Of a stretch of 64,000 nt of DNA, positions 26,443-38,950 are shown in pieces (the stretch's first letter is position 1; the number at the start of each line of letters is the position of its first letter). Below the pieces are notes generated by a model. It saw nothing but the letters and a program-made list of their open reading frames with translations. It searched no databases and was not told the DNA's origin. The stretch comes from Panopea generosa. Taxonomy: Eukaryota; Mollusca; Bivalvia; Adapedonta; Hiatellidae. The translations under genes and the position numbers were made by a program. Location of the stretch: positions 13,595,388-13,659,387 of the forward strand of contig CM055906.1 in assembly GCA_029582155.1 (NCBI GenBank). The letters are read 5' to 3'.

Positions 26443-29400
26443 AACCATGTAGTTGTATGTAGTTGTATGTAGTTGTATGGTAGTTGTATGGTATATGTAT
26501 GGTATTTGTATGGTATTAATATGTGTTTGTATGGTAGTTGTATGGTATGTGTATGGTATTTATATGTGTTTGTATGGTAGTTGTATGTTAGTGTATGGTA
26601 TTTGTATGGCATTTGTATGTTTTTTATATTGTAGTTGTATGGTAATTGTATGGTAGTTATATGGTATTTGTATGTGTTTGTATGGTATTTTGTATGGTAT
26701 TTGTATGGTATTTGTATGGTATCTGTATGGTATTTGTATGATAGGTGTATGGTATTTGTGTGGTATTTGTATGTGTTTGTATGGTATTTCTATGTGTTTG
26801 TATGGTATTTGTATGGTATGTATATGTATATGTATGTATTTGTTTGGTATTTGTATGTGTGTGTGTATGGTATTTGTATGGTATTTGTATGTGTTTGTAT
26901 GTTATTTGTATGTGTTTGTATGGAGTTTGATAGTATTTGTATGGTATCTGTATGGTATTTGTATGATATTTGTATGATATTTGTATGGTATTTGTGTGGT
27001 ATTTGTATGTGTTTGTATGTGTTTGTATGGTAATTCTATGTGTTTGTATGATATTTGTATGTATTTGTTTGGTATTTGTATGTGTGTGTATGTTATTTGT
27101 ATGTATTTGTATGGAGTTTGATGATATTTGTATGGTGTTTGTATTGTATTCATATGGTAGTTGTATGGTATTTGTATTCATTTTTATGTGTTTTTATCGT
27201 ATTTGTATGGTATTTGTATGTGTTTGTATGGTATTTGTACGGTATTTTTATGTTTTTGTGTGGTATTTCTATGAATTTTTTATGGTATTGGTATGATGTT
27301 TGTAAGGAGTTTGTATGGCATTTGTATGGTAGTTTTATGGTATTTGTATGGTAGTTATATGGTAATTGTTTGATATTTGTACAATATATCTATGGTGTTT
27401 GTATGATATTTGTATTGTAGTTGTATGGTATTTGTATGGTATGTGTATGGTAGTTGTATGGTATTTGTATGGTTTTTGTATCTATATTGTATGGTGTTTG
27501 TGTGGTATTTGTATGGTATTTGTGTGGTATTTGTATATGTTTGTATGGTATTTGTATGTGTTTGTATGGTATTTGTGTGGTAGTTGTATGGTATTTGTAT
27601 GGTAGTTGTATGGTATTTGTATGGTGTTTGTATGGTAGTTGTACGGTGTTTGTATGGTATTTGCATGTGTTTGTATGGAATTTGTATGGTGTTTGTATGG
27701 TGTTTGTATGGTATTTGTATGGTAGTTGTATGGTGTTTGTATGGTATTTGTGTGGTGGTTGTATGGTATTTTTATGGTAGTTGTATGGTATTTGTATGGT
27801 GTTTGTATGGTAGTTGTACGGTGTTTGTATGGTATTTGCATGTGTTTGTATGGAATTTGTATGGTGTTTGTATGGTGTTTGTATGGTATTTGTATGGTAG
27901 TTGTATGGTGTTTGTATGGTATTTGTGTGGTAGTTGTATCGTATTTGTATGGTAGTTGTATTGTGTTTGTATGGTGTTTGTATGGTAGTTGTTTGGTGTT
28001 TGTATGGTGTTTGTATGGTATTTGCATGTGTTTGTATGGAATTTGTATGGTATTTGTATGGTAGTTGTATAGTGTTTGTATCGTATTTGTATGTGTTTGT
28101 ATGGTATTTGTATGATATTTGCATGTGTTTGAATGGTGTTTGTTTGATATTTGTATGTATTTGTATGGTATTTGTGTGGTAGTTGTATGGTAGTTGTACG
28201 GTGTTTGTATGGTATTTGCATGTGTTTGTATGGTGTTTGTATGTTATTTGTATGGTGTTTGTATGGTATTTGTGTTGTAGTTGTATGGTATTTGTATGGT
28301 TGTTGTATGTTTTTTGTATGGTAGTTGTATGGTAGTTGTATGGTGTTTGCATGGTATCTGTATGGTAGTTGTATCTGTTTGTATGGTAGTTGTATGGTGT
28401 TTGTATGGTATATGTATGGTAGTTGTATGTGTTTGTATGCTATTTGTATGTGTTTGTATGGTATTTGTATGTGTTTGTATGGTGTTTGTATCGTTATTGT
28501 ATGGTTGTTGTATGGTAGTTGTATGGTGTTTGTATGGTATGTGTATAGTAGTTGTATGGTATATGTATAGTAGTTGTATGGTAGCTGTATGGTAGTTGTA
28601 TTGTTGTTGTATGGTAGTTTTATGGTATTTATATGGTATTTGTATGTGTTTGTATGGTATTTGTACGTGTTTGTATGGTATTTGTGTGGTAGTTGTATGG
28701 TGTTTGTATGGTATATGTATGGTAGTTGAATGGTAGATGTATGGTAGTTGTATGGTATTTGAATGGTGTTTGTATAGTATTTGTATGGTATCTGTATGTA
28801 TTTGTATAATATTTGTATGGTATGTGTATTGTATTTGTATTGTATTTGTATGTGTTTGTATGGTATTTGTATGGTGTTTTTATCGTATTTGTATGTGTTT
28901 GTATAGTATTTATATGGTATTTGTATGTGTTTGTTTGGTATTTGTACGTGTTTGTATGGTATTTGTGTGGTAGTTATATGGTGTTTGTATGGTATATGTA
29001 TGGTAGTTGAATGGTAGATGTATGGTAGTTGTATGGTATTTGAATGGTGTTTGTATAGTATTTGTATGGTATCTGTATGTATTTGTATAATATTTGTATG
29101 GTATGTGTATGGTATTTGTATTGTATTTGTATGTGTTTGTATGGTATTTGTATGGGGTTTGTATCGTATTTGTATGTGTTTGTATAGTATTTGTACGGTA
29201 GTTGTACGGTAGTTGACCGGTGTTTGTATTGGGTTTGTATAGTATTCGTATGTGTTTGTATGGTATTTGTATGGTGTTTGTATCTTATTTATATGTGTTT
29301 GTATGGTATTTGTATGTGAGTTGTATGGTAGTTGTATGGTGTTTGTATGTTTTTTGTATGGTTTTTGCATGTGTTTGTATGGTATTTGTATTATATTTGT

Positions 29401-30727
29401 ATGGTTTTTGTATGGTATTAGTATGGTATATGTATGGTGTTGTATGATGTTTGTATGGTGTTTGTATCGTATTTGTATGTGTTTGTATTGTAGTTGTATG
29501 GTATTTGTATTTTACTTGTATGTTATTTGTTTTTTATTTGTATAGTATTGGTATGGTAGTTGTATGGTAGTTAAATGTTATTTGTATGGTAGTTTTATGG
29601 TGTTTGTATGGTATTCGTATGTGTTTGTATGGTAGTTGTATGGTATTTGTATGGTGTTTGTATCTTATTTATATGTGTTTGTATGGTAATTGTATGTTAG
29701 TTGTATGGTAGTTGTACGGTGTTTGTATGGTGTTTGTATGGTTTTTGCATGTGTTTGTATGGTATTTGTATTATATTTGAATGGTATTTGTATGGTATTA
29801 GTATGGTATTTTTAGTCATTGTATTGGGATTGTATGGTATTTAAATGGTGATTGTATGGTATGTGTTTGGTATTTGTATGGTGTTTGTATGGTATTTGTG
29901 GGGAATTTGTTTTTGTTTGTATGGTATTTGTATGGTATTTGTTTGTGTTTGTATGGTAGTTGTATGATATTGGTATGTTATTTGTATGTGTTTGGATGAT
30001 ATTTGTATGTGTTTGTATGGTATTTGTATGGTATTTGTATGGTATTTGTATGGTATTTGTATGTGTTTTTATATCATTTTTATGATATTTGTATATGTTT
30101 GTATGGTATTTTTATGTGTTTGTATGATATTTGTATGATATTTGTATGTGTCTGTATTACATTTGTATGGTAATTGTATGATATTTGTATGTATTTGTAT
30201 GGTATTTGTGTGGTATTTGTACGGTATTTGTATGTGTTTGTATGGTATTTGTATGTGTTTGTATGGTATTTGTTTGGTATTTGTACGGTATTTGTATGTG
30301 TTTGTATGGTATTTGTATGGAATTTTCTTTGTGTGTGCATGTGTTTGTATGGTATTTGTATGGCATTGTATGTGTTTTTATGTCATTTTTATTATATTTG
30401 TATATGTTTGTATGGTATTTGTATGTATTTGTATGGTATTTGTATGATATTTGTATGTGTCTGTATGACATTTTTATGGTATTTGTATGATATTTGTATT
30501 TGTTTGTATGGTATTTTTGTGATATTTGTAATTGTTTGTATGGCATTTGTATGTCATTTGTATGATATTTGTATGATATTTGTACAGTATGTGTTTGTTT
30601 GGTATTTGTGTGGTATTTGTACGGAATTTGTATGTGTTTGTATGGAATTTGTATGGTATTTGTATGTCACTTTTATGGTATTTGTATGTGTTTGTTTGGT
30701 ATTTGTATGGTATTTGTATATGTTTGT
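26443..30727 (+). repeat. 11-bp minisatellite array, ~4.3 kb, close to 390 units
   Basis: The unit is TTGTATGGTAT with common variants TTGTATGGTAG, TTGTATGGTGT and TTGTATGTGTT. The + strand is almost devoid of C over the whole array. Eleven is not a multiple of three, so each frame passes through all phases, and the consensus has no stop in any of six frames. This yields spurious open frames up to 532 codons (27772-29370 minus; 11-residue period built on IPYKYHTNTIQ). Blocks are duplicated: about 175 bp (from 27643 and again 27818) and about 281 bp (28726 and 29007). I do not regard any of these frames as a gene. Confidence 0.95.
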
Positions 30728-31079
30728 CAGAAGGGGTACGAACTTTATGTCTGATGAATTTCTGTACAGAAACCTAAATAGGGATATTCTTAAATACAGG
30801 AATCGTAGTAGTACATAAACACTCACACAGCAAACATGTAACCCTGGCTTATACGCAGCAATATTACTAGCTGGGCACTATGTTCAACAAATCTAAAAAA
30901 TATTAGTATGAACCCCTTTTACAATTAACCTTTTTATATAATATGGACATTATTCTATAGCAAGTCAAACATATTTGTTTTTAATTATTTCCGGGTATGC
31001 GCATCAGCAAATGATGAAATTTTCATTTGGCAAAATTAATGTCAATTAGTAAATTTCTAAACTGATATTGAACAACAAG
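30728..31079. other. AT-rich spacer, nothing recognised
   Basis: About 350 bp after the 11-bp array without repeat or coding signal. Confidence 0.5.
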
Positions 31080-31290
31080 CTTGCCATTAACATCGATCTC
31101 AGCATATGTTCCGCCATCAAGACGAAGAATGCCTACTTGAGACATTCATTTTAAGTATTCTTTCAATATTCATATAGTTGTGTTTAACGCCCTTAGATGT
31201 AGACGCACATGCAAATTATCACCATAATCTTTATAACGGATCATTCAGTCTGTCTTTGAAAAAAACTTCGAAACTGTGAACAAGTTATAA
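31080..31290. repeat. Dispersed repeat, copy B (partner at 24367-24600)
   Basis: TTGCCATTAA, CAGCATATGTTCCGCCATCA, AGACGAAGAATGCCTACTTGA and GAACAAGTTATAA (near 31278) repeat those of copy A with nearly the same spacing (178 against 180 bp). The two copies flank the 11-bp array in the same orientation. Confidence 0.55.
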
Positions 31291-32304
31291 AACACCCACT
31301 GCGTCCATTTACAAGAGTTTCGCAAACGCTTTAGGGCCGCCACACAGCCCATAAAATGGCTGCTGTATTTGTATTATAGTTGTTGGAAACACTACTGCTA
31401 GCAAATATATGCAAAACTAGTTAATGATGGATCTGTTCATGACAGATTATGTGAGTCGACATGAATATGCCTGCGGGTCTCATTCTTTGGTTTGAACTGT
31501 TCAGGCATTGACGAGATTCTGATGAGTCCCAACATGCAACCCCTACATGTAATTCTGATTCAGAGGCTGCGATATTTTTATCCCACATAAGTTACATTTT
31601 TCTCTTATTCATCTCTGTCAAATGATCAATACTCGATAATGGATATCATCTTAATTATACCCTTTAAATAAGTGTTTAGCGCATAAAATGCGACATATAC
31701 ATTAATCAACAAATTAAACAAAATGTTTTGGAACGGGAGAAACGCCATTTTCAAAACATTTCACATAGCGTATGGCATATCCATTTTTATAGGCGGATGC
31801 CGATCTGAGAATTCATCGGAATACGATCTCTGATTTTACAGTTTGTTTGTAAGGATATGATTTATTCCTAATTCAGTGATTTTATTGATTTGTTTCATTT
31901 ATAACAAAGCACTTAATTACTGTTAAAATGTTTAAAAATGACATCAAATAATGTCAAATGACGTAGATTTTTCATATTTAAGCCGTTTGAAAATGTAATA
32001 CAATGGATACCAGAATATAAATGTACAAACGAGATGACATCTGCATATTTAGAAGAAAAGTATACTTTATAAAATATAATCATGAAGTTTTATAAGTCGT
32101 AATGACACATCGTAAACAGTATGTTTTAGTTTTGTGTGTGTTTGAAATGTTACCAATTAAAACGCACCTTTGCTTCAGACGGCAATGCTAGTTTCAAACA
32201 CTTATTTCATGTTGTATATGATAGACAGTGTTAAAACCAATCCATCGCAAAATAATCTATAATTACATATTATTGAACGGAATAATTTATATTACCCAGA
32301 TAAT
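31291..32304. other. AT-rich DNA, no gene seen
   Basis: No open frame of interest, tandem repeat or RNA gene was seen. Confidence 0.5.
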
Positions 32305-32410
32305 GAGACACAATGTCATATATCAATCATCACGGAGACTGTTGTCAGGCGGGGATTCGAACTCAGGACCCCTGGATTGATAGTCAGACAAATAAAATTA
32401 AACACCGTGG
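32305..32410 (-). mobile_element. tRNA-derived SINE, copy 1
   Basis: On the minus strand a box B (GAGTTCGAATCCCC) follows an anticodon-like arm (GTCTGACTATCAATCC). Then comes a tail containing CCGTGATGATTGATATATGA and CATTGTG. The tail matches the second copy at 33905-34030 base for base over most of its length. The box A region is degenerate, so internal promoter activity is doubtful. The element is 5'-truncated or decayed at the tRNA end. Confidence 0.7.
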
Positions 32411-33412
32411 TTTGGATTATATTACACAGTTAAGGTAGTTATTTTTACACACTTCTTGGTTTGTGAATATCAAGATTATCTCAACATATCCACAGATACG
32501 TGGGTTAATGTTCAACTGTCGATATAATTAGTTAATATCATGAACATGGCACGATTATTTAACATCATCTCAAAGAATTATATCTAGATACGCCCATGTA
32601 AATGTAAAATTCACATTCATTAAGGTATTTTGGCTACACAAGTATAGAGTTATTTTAATGGGTTTGGTTTCATCGCTAATAAATAACGGTTTAGCTAGAC
32701 AAGTAGGATTAATTATTGATACTATATTATGTTAGGCAAACGTCAGATGTGCAACTCTGGATATCAGTACCTATGAACCAATGCTGTGTGGATTATTGTT
32801 TTATCTACAACTGAAGATAAGTTTGTTAACTTCAATTACTGAATCAGATGTGATATGAATGGCGGTAACTATGGGTTGCGAATAATGGATTTGTTGCGAA
32901 AAACGTGTACCGGTATATGTTTCTACCCGTATAATGAACCAATAAGCAGCTACACATTGTTTCCATGTTATATAATATTATATTTATATTATTTGAAACA
33001 GTTCAATTAAGGCTAACAGGATCTTTTCCTGTACACTGGGTTAGGTTTATGCACATACAAATCTGTTTGTATATATCAATAAAATAAATAAATTTATTGT
33101 TTGTTATAATTTATATTTACATGTATATGGATGTGAAAATGTGTTTTTGTAATAATATACACATAATGTAATGTTATGCTCACTGATTGTAGACCGGCTC
33201 AATACATTATTTTCGTTTTTTATTTGAATTATTCAAATCGTGTGGAAGACGAAAATGTATTATAAGCAAATTCTCTGAGAAAACTGTAAGGCTTCAGGGT
33301 AAACTAGACTTCTGCCTAGTTTGTACCAATTTCTATATTTGATTTTGTTTTTTCGAATATAAAGAATCATCTGCATGTAATAAAGGTATAACATACGATA
33401 ACCTTATTTCTC
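32411..33412. other. AT-rich DNA, no gene seen
   Basis: Nothing recognisable lies between the first SINE copy and the 28-bp array. Confidence 0.5.
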
Positions 33413-33819
33413 TGATTGACTAGTGAATGGTTCACCTCTCTAGTTGGCTAGTTAATAGTTTACATCTCTTGTCAATTAGTTAAAAGTTCACCTCTCTAGT
33501 TCACTACTTAATAGACTACCTCTCTAGTTGACTAGGTAATAGTTCACCTCTCTAGTCGGTTAATTAAAAGCTCATCTGACTAGTCGTCTAGTTACTAGTT
33601 CTCCTCTCTGGTTGACTAGTTAAAAGTTCATATCTCTAGTAGACTAGTTAATCGTTCACCTCTCTAGTTGACTAGTTAATTGTTCACCTCACTAGTCGGC
33701 TAGTTTATAGTTTACCTCACTAGTCGACTAGTTAATACCTGTCTACTTGACTAGTTAATAGTTCATCAGTCTACTTGACTAGTTAATAGTTCATCAGTCT
33801 AGTTGACTAGTTAATAGTG
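33413..33819 (+). repeat. 28-bp satellite array, about 14 units
   Basis: The unit contains TAGTTCACCTCTCTAGTTGA then CTAGTTAA. Most units hold ACTAGT or CTAGTTGACTAGTTAA, which is partly self-complementary. The last units are shortened (TAGTTCATCAGTCTA-type). The array lies between the two related SINE copies. Confidence 0.9.
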
Positions 33820-33904
33820 AACTTGTTCTTCCTGTGATCCTTACACTTGGGCTCACCCATCTGTACACGTACTTATAATGTTAAATCAGCAGTGAAATAC
33901 GAAT
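33820..33904. other. Short spacer
   Basis: Unique sequence between the 28-bp array and the second SINE copy. Confidence 0.5.
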
Positions 33905-34030
33905 TTTATTCAGACGTAATGTCGTATATTAATCATCACGGCGATTCGGAGACTGCGGTCGGGTAGATTCGAATTCACGATCCTTTGATTGATAGCCATA
34001 CGCGTTACCGGCTGAGCTAATCGTGTCCGA
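33905..34030 (-). mobile_element. tRNA-derived SINE, copy 2 (best preserved)
   Basis: Read on the minus strand, GATTAGCTCAGCCGGTAACG is a good box A and GAATTCGAATCTACC a slightly mutated box B, spaced as in a tRNA. The anticodon arm is TATGGCTATCAATCAAAGG. A tail follows with CCGTGATGATTAATATACGA and CATTACGTCTGAATAAA. Compared with copy 1 it has an 8-base insertion (CGAATCGC-type) before the shared tail. The shared non-tRNA tail in two copies is what identifies a SINE and argues against a chance tRNA match. Confidence 0.8.
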
Positions 34031-35869
34031 ACTAGTTAAAGCATAAGTTTATGCGCATTTTACCTAAAAAAGGAACAACATGCTACAGTTAATACAATGC
34101 GCTGTATACACACAAACACAATAACGCTCACACACACATGGTTGAACAATGCCTTCTTAGACGATGCACACATTATTGGAGCCAATGTGACCTGTACAGC
34201 TATATTGTTTTTACAGTCTAGTGTCATACGGTACTGTAGACCAAGACATGCACAGCGAAAATACGTTAACACAAATTTGATACATTGAAGTTGTCAATGT
34301 CATTTACGTATGAACGTCTTTGATTTAAATGAAATCCAGATACTAAAGAAACAACACGTAGTGTACTTTTTTAAACTACACACTTGAGTCATGTGATTAC
34401 AAAACCACCCATATCACATACAAAATACTTTGTAAACAACATTTTAAAGCTCTACGAATACTATCGCGGTTTAAGCTTCATCTGAGTAACTAAACTGCTA
34501 TCATAATCTTTTGGTTTAAACAGATTTCATTTCTATACATGTGTACAGAAATGGGGCCGGGCAACAGTTCTTCCAACATTAGATTCGGCCCTCCCCCTGC
34601 AGTTTAACAAAATTCATATAGAGTACGGCAGTTACAAACTAGCAAAATAAATATGAAGGAGAAAACAGACATAACTGTAAGAGAATAAGAGCAGAAAAAA
34701 AAGAGTAATAACAAACTTTAAAATACTAAAATGTGTATTAATTAAACCCGTTTTTTATAAGAAGACGACAGTGTGATCTCGTTTTCAAATTTATAGACAT
34801 TCGGCATTTAATCAGTTTATTTGGGTATTTGTCACATTATACATGTACCTTTGTCATATTTGGAAAAAAGTATCATAATCTTTTGTCAACCTTTCAGTAT
34901 GTTGTATTATGTGCCAATTGAGATATTGTTATACTCCTGTTGCATACTGTAGTGTATTACAATAACTGTTATAATGAAGTCTAACAATAACTTGTAGAGA
35001 TGTGTATTATGTCAGATGTTCGAAACAGCAATATGATGTTAAAATCATCCTATAAACGTTTATCTTTGCCATGTATCCAACTATCTTGATAACAGACGCT
35101 TCATCTAACGAGGCAATCCGGCATGTAAACAACTTTATTAATAAATATGGATAGGTGCTTTTTGGGTTTGTATGATAAAAGCCTGTTACGTCGAAGGCTA
35201 GAGAAATGCCGCATCGTTCAACATCTGATACTGTTTTATTTCAACGATGATATCAATTTTATGTTTCAAGGCAAATGAACCTTCTGTAAGTGAAACTATG
35301 TGTATTTGTTGAAGGAAACGGCGTTATTGTTACCGGAACACATAGCCACACGGCAATATCCACACAAATAGCGGAAACAAATGTAATACAACACGACTGC
35401 CCTGTTTCCAATGCTCGGCTCTATTCTATTTGTGTACACAATTAACACATCTCGTGATTGTATTTTGCTGTATTGTTTAATTAATTGTATTAAAAATATT
35501 ACTAGACATAAAGGTTCTAATAAAGTCATATTAAACTGTATTCTTAAGAAAATTATACCCAATCATTTAATAAAATTACCGATAGCACACACATTACCTT
35601 GTGTTGCAGGATATACGTCTTCAATCTCTATTACTGGCATATAGCATCAGCATCATCTCCGTAAAATACACATAATCGTCTGAAAGTATTTCTTTTGTCA
35701 AGTTATATTGTATAATTATACCTATTCAGTACGTTATTTCACATACACTTGGAGAGACGTTGATATAAGTGACACTTAACTGTGATAATACAGTTTTACA
35801 ATTCTTTTGAAAGGATTTTACGCCATTTTCAACACATGACAGGTTATATCTTGCGTGTTCAGTTTAATT
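34031..35869. other. AT-rich DNA, no gene seen
   Basis: Frames up to 88 codons (35296-35562 minus) show no recognisable domain. No repeats stand out. Confidence 0.45.
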
Positions 35870-36010
35870 TGGGACGACAGAGCCACAATCATTCCCAAAG
35901 TAAATGGAAAACAATCACACATTAGATTTCGGGCACGCACTGGGTTCGAACCAACGACCTCAGCAATGAGAGCGAAATGATCACTAAACAATGTTCAACG
36001 CCCTAGATCA
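35870..36010 (-). mobile_element. tRNA-derived SINE of a second family
   Basis: On the minus strand GGTCGTTGGTTCGAACCCAG holds an intact box B. Upstream, TGATCTAGGGCGTTGAACA is a degenerate box A region, and GCTCTCATTGCTGAGG could be an anticodon arm. The tail (TGCGTGCCCGAAATCTAATG and onwards) differs from the 32.3/33.9-kb family. Only one copy is in the window, so its boundaries are uncertain. Confidence 0.6.
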
Positions 36011-36979
36011 CACAGACAATGTGACAAATGAATATTACAGCTCAGTTATATCTTATACCATCATTTATCATTTATTTTTGTTCTTTATCCAAAAGTCTGG
36101 ATACCAGGGATTTTATCTAAAAAGGCAATTTCGCCAAATGAACTAATTTATAAATAAATCTATCTTTATGCGTGTATGCATGTTGGATTGATATCAGATA
36201 AAAGTGAACAGACAATGTTTCATTTAAGGCTATAGAGACGTCCTATCAGTGCACCATCTGATTGTGATTTATTAATCCGAGGATATCGGGTTAATATTTC
36301 AAGACATAACGACTATTTGGAATACGTAGATATGTCTGTCTGTTATTTTTGGAAACTATTTTTATTACATTTAGGGTCATTGCTTTTCGAATACGCAATA
36401 TTAGACAATATAACAAAAATCAATTATCATAGAAATCGTGCTGCATATAGCTGGTATATATCATATAAACAATGAACTGTGCAGCTGTTCTATGTAATAT
36501 ATGCACTATAAAATTGAATAATGAAACGTGGGGACAAAATGCTGTCGTGTGCCTATCACATTATACTCAACATCAAACTGTCAACAGATGAGAAGAATAT
36601 ATTTGTTTTATTATATAATCAGCCAATAATAGATACATGTATATGTGGCACAATGATAAAAAACTGATATGTATTTTCGTTCATATCACAATAAGTTGTT
36701 TCGCTAATATAACTTATCACATGACTTGTGCAAGATGTATTACAAGCGCACGTATTTACTCCAAAAAAATCAAATTTAGAAAACGAAAACAAAAGAAATC
36801 GTGTAAGTACATTGTTTTACAATACACATTTCTAAATGACTGTGGGGTTCACGTGTGGTTGGTTTATATTCTATATAGCAATATTCTTGTTAAGAAACTA
36901 TATATAAGATAGCTAAAGTTACATGGCCGTGAATTGATACCAACCAACCACTTTGGTCGTATGTAGTGTTGTTAATGTA
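36011..36979. other. AT-rich DNA, no gene seen
   Basis: An open frame of 91 codons (36637-36912 plus) has no recognised domain and a composition typical of chance AT-rich frames. Confidence 0.45.
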
Positions 36980-37235
36980 AACAATATTTATTTATTATCA
37001 GTATATAACATATAATACATATATTTGATACACAGCAGAAAGCTATTTCTAGCTTGTACAAAGTCTCTCTTCTAGATATCTTGCAAGGACTATACAATGG
37101 TGTTACAAATGCAAATAAAACAAATTAATAACTGTGAAGAGAACAAAGTGGAAAGGGGAAGGTAAAGTGGATAGATAGGATAAGGAAAGGAGAGGTGTGA
37201 TCACATGATGCCAGCTGAGGTGTTGTGGGTCACTG

Positions 37236-37870
37236 TTATGGCAATAAAGGATAGTTCAACTCAATGAATAAAACGTGTTGTCTTCGAGATGATACTATGG
37301 GCATAATGAAATTTTTGACTATTGACATCATCAGAGAGAGGGAGTCATTGCCGAACAGCAGTGTATCTAGGTCAGAACTAGTAAAAGGACGAATGACGTT
37401 ATGGAGTAGAGTTAGTTGACGGTGATACAAAGGGCATGTGAAGAGATAATGATGCATATCCTCAGTTTCATCACAATCACAGGTAGGGCTTTCTACAATG
37501 GTTTTGGAGAACATATGCTCTTTCAAGGAACTGCAGTGCATCCGTAACCGCGCATGCTGAATTGTCGATTCTCTTCTAGTATCATAGTACAATTTTGGAA
37601 CTGTCTTCTTGTTCGAATTCAGAGCGTGCTTAAAAGACAAGACGGAAGCAGCAGACCGGGTGGCAGGAGGTAGTTTATTCCATTTAGATATACAAATGTA
37701 GTGGAGGGCGGGAAAGATGCAGGGAAGTGATAGGAATTAAAGGAAACGTTCCTAATGTGGTCATAATTTCGTAGACCGTCGGTTGCAACATATCCTACTG
37801 TTTCAGGAATCATATTGGATAAGTAGGAAAGGGTACAGGGACAATTGAGCATTTTATAGAAGTGGACCAA
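37236..37870 (-). pseudogene. LINE C-terminal region with Cys/His motif
   Basis: Two overlapping frames (37619-37870, 83 codons; 37236-37640, 134 codons) carry the end of the LINE protein. The longer one contains ARLRMHCSSLKEHMF and SPTCDCDETEDMHHYLFTCP, the CxC...H...C arrangement found after the reverse transcriptase in Jockey-group LINEs. The stop before 37236 may be the natural end of the protein. A frameshift joins the two frames near 37620-37640. Confidence 0.85.
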
Positions 37871-38950
37871 TTTATGTTAACGTCTGCGCGACTTCAAGGG
37901 TTCAAGAGCGGATTCTTTGTATAAGTTATTAAGTGATACCAGGCACGTTGCTCCCGGCTTCCATTTGGATTCCTTCTAAGTCTTCTTCTTCAGCTTTGGC
38001 TTTATTATCTCAAACGACGTAATAGTATTCAAGTGAAGGCCTTATGAAAGATGTGTAAATAGTTTTGAGTGATCAACGATCCAGAGTGAATCTGAGAGAG
38101 CGTAGAGTGTTTACTCGAGTTTTTAGTGATGTCTTCAATGTGTTTGTGCCAAGTGCCATCATTAGAAAATGAGTGATTCCAAGATGTGTGAGTGTCAACT
38201 TCCTATATTTGAATATTGTTCATGAATATGGACGGGTGCTGGGGTTTGACGTGTTTGCGAGAAATAAGTAAAGATTCCGTTTTGGCATCATTGAAAGTTA
38301 CTTGCCAGGTTGAAGCCTAGTCATTTATCTTTTGTATGTCAGAATTAAGACGGAGAGCAGCATGTTGAGGGTTATCGACAATGATATAGATGGTTGTGTC
38401 GTCAGCAAAGAGATGAATCACAGCCAATTTCAGAAACAATATTGTTGATGTAGACAAGAAACAATAATGGACCAAGAATTGAGCCCTGAGGAAGAACAGC
38501 CGATATCAGAAATATGTCAGATGAGGATCCGGAAAGAACTACACATTTTGACCTGCCTTCTAGACAATCCTTGAACCAAAGAGAAGAGAAGCAAAGATAC
38601 CACTGCGTTTAAGTTTGAATAAATGTCTTCTATGCCATACGCCGTCGAAAGCTTTAGATAGGTCACAAAAGACAGCTCGAACCTCTTTACCGTCATCTAG
38701 AGCCTTGCCAAAGATATGATAAATATATATAGCTGATTGACAGTAGAGTACTTGGGGACGAAGTCAGACTGAAAAGAAGAGATGAAGTATATCGTCGAGG
38801 ACTTTACCGATTGCACTTAGTAGGGATATTTGCCTGCAGTTGCTAACATCAGAGGATCATGCTTCTTGTAGATTGCAAAAACGTGGGCTAGTTTCCAATG
38901 ACGGGAGACTTTTGATAGGCGTAGGGAGTAGTTGAAAAAATCACAGGGAG
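37871..38950 (-). pseudogene. LINE reverse transcriptase region, frameshifted
   Basis: Three catalytic blocks are visible in different frames on the minus strand. FCDLSKAFDGVWH (38632-38670) carries the first catalytic Asp. LPQGSILGPLLFLVYINNIV (38435-38494) is the PQG block. FADDTTIYI (FADD at 38398-38409) holds the second catalytic pair. WFKDCLEGRS lies between the first two. All key residues are kept; the losses are frameshifts and stops, for example between the PQG and FADD blocks. No single long frame crosses the domain. Confidence 0.9.

Noticed and set aside
27772-29370. 532-codon open frame on the minus strand and its many companions in the 11-bp array
   Set aside because: The 11-bp consensus has no stop in any of six frames, so long frames are expected without selection; both strands and all phases show them equally.
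26443-30727. Telomere-like repeat
   Set aside because: The 11-bp unit is not TTAGGG-like and lacks runs of three G; the array is interstitial and flanked by ordinary DNA on both sides.
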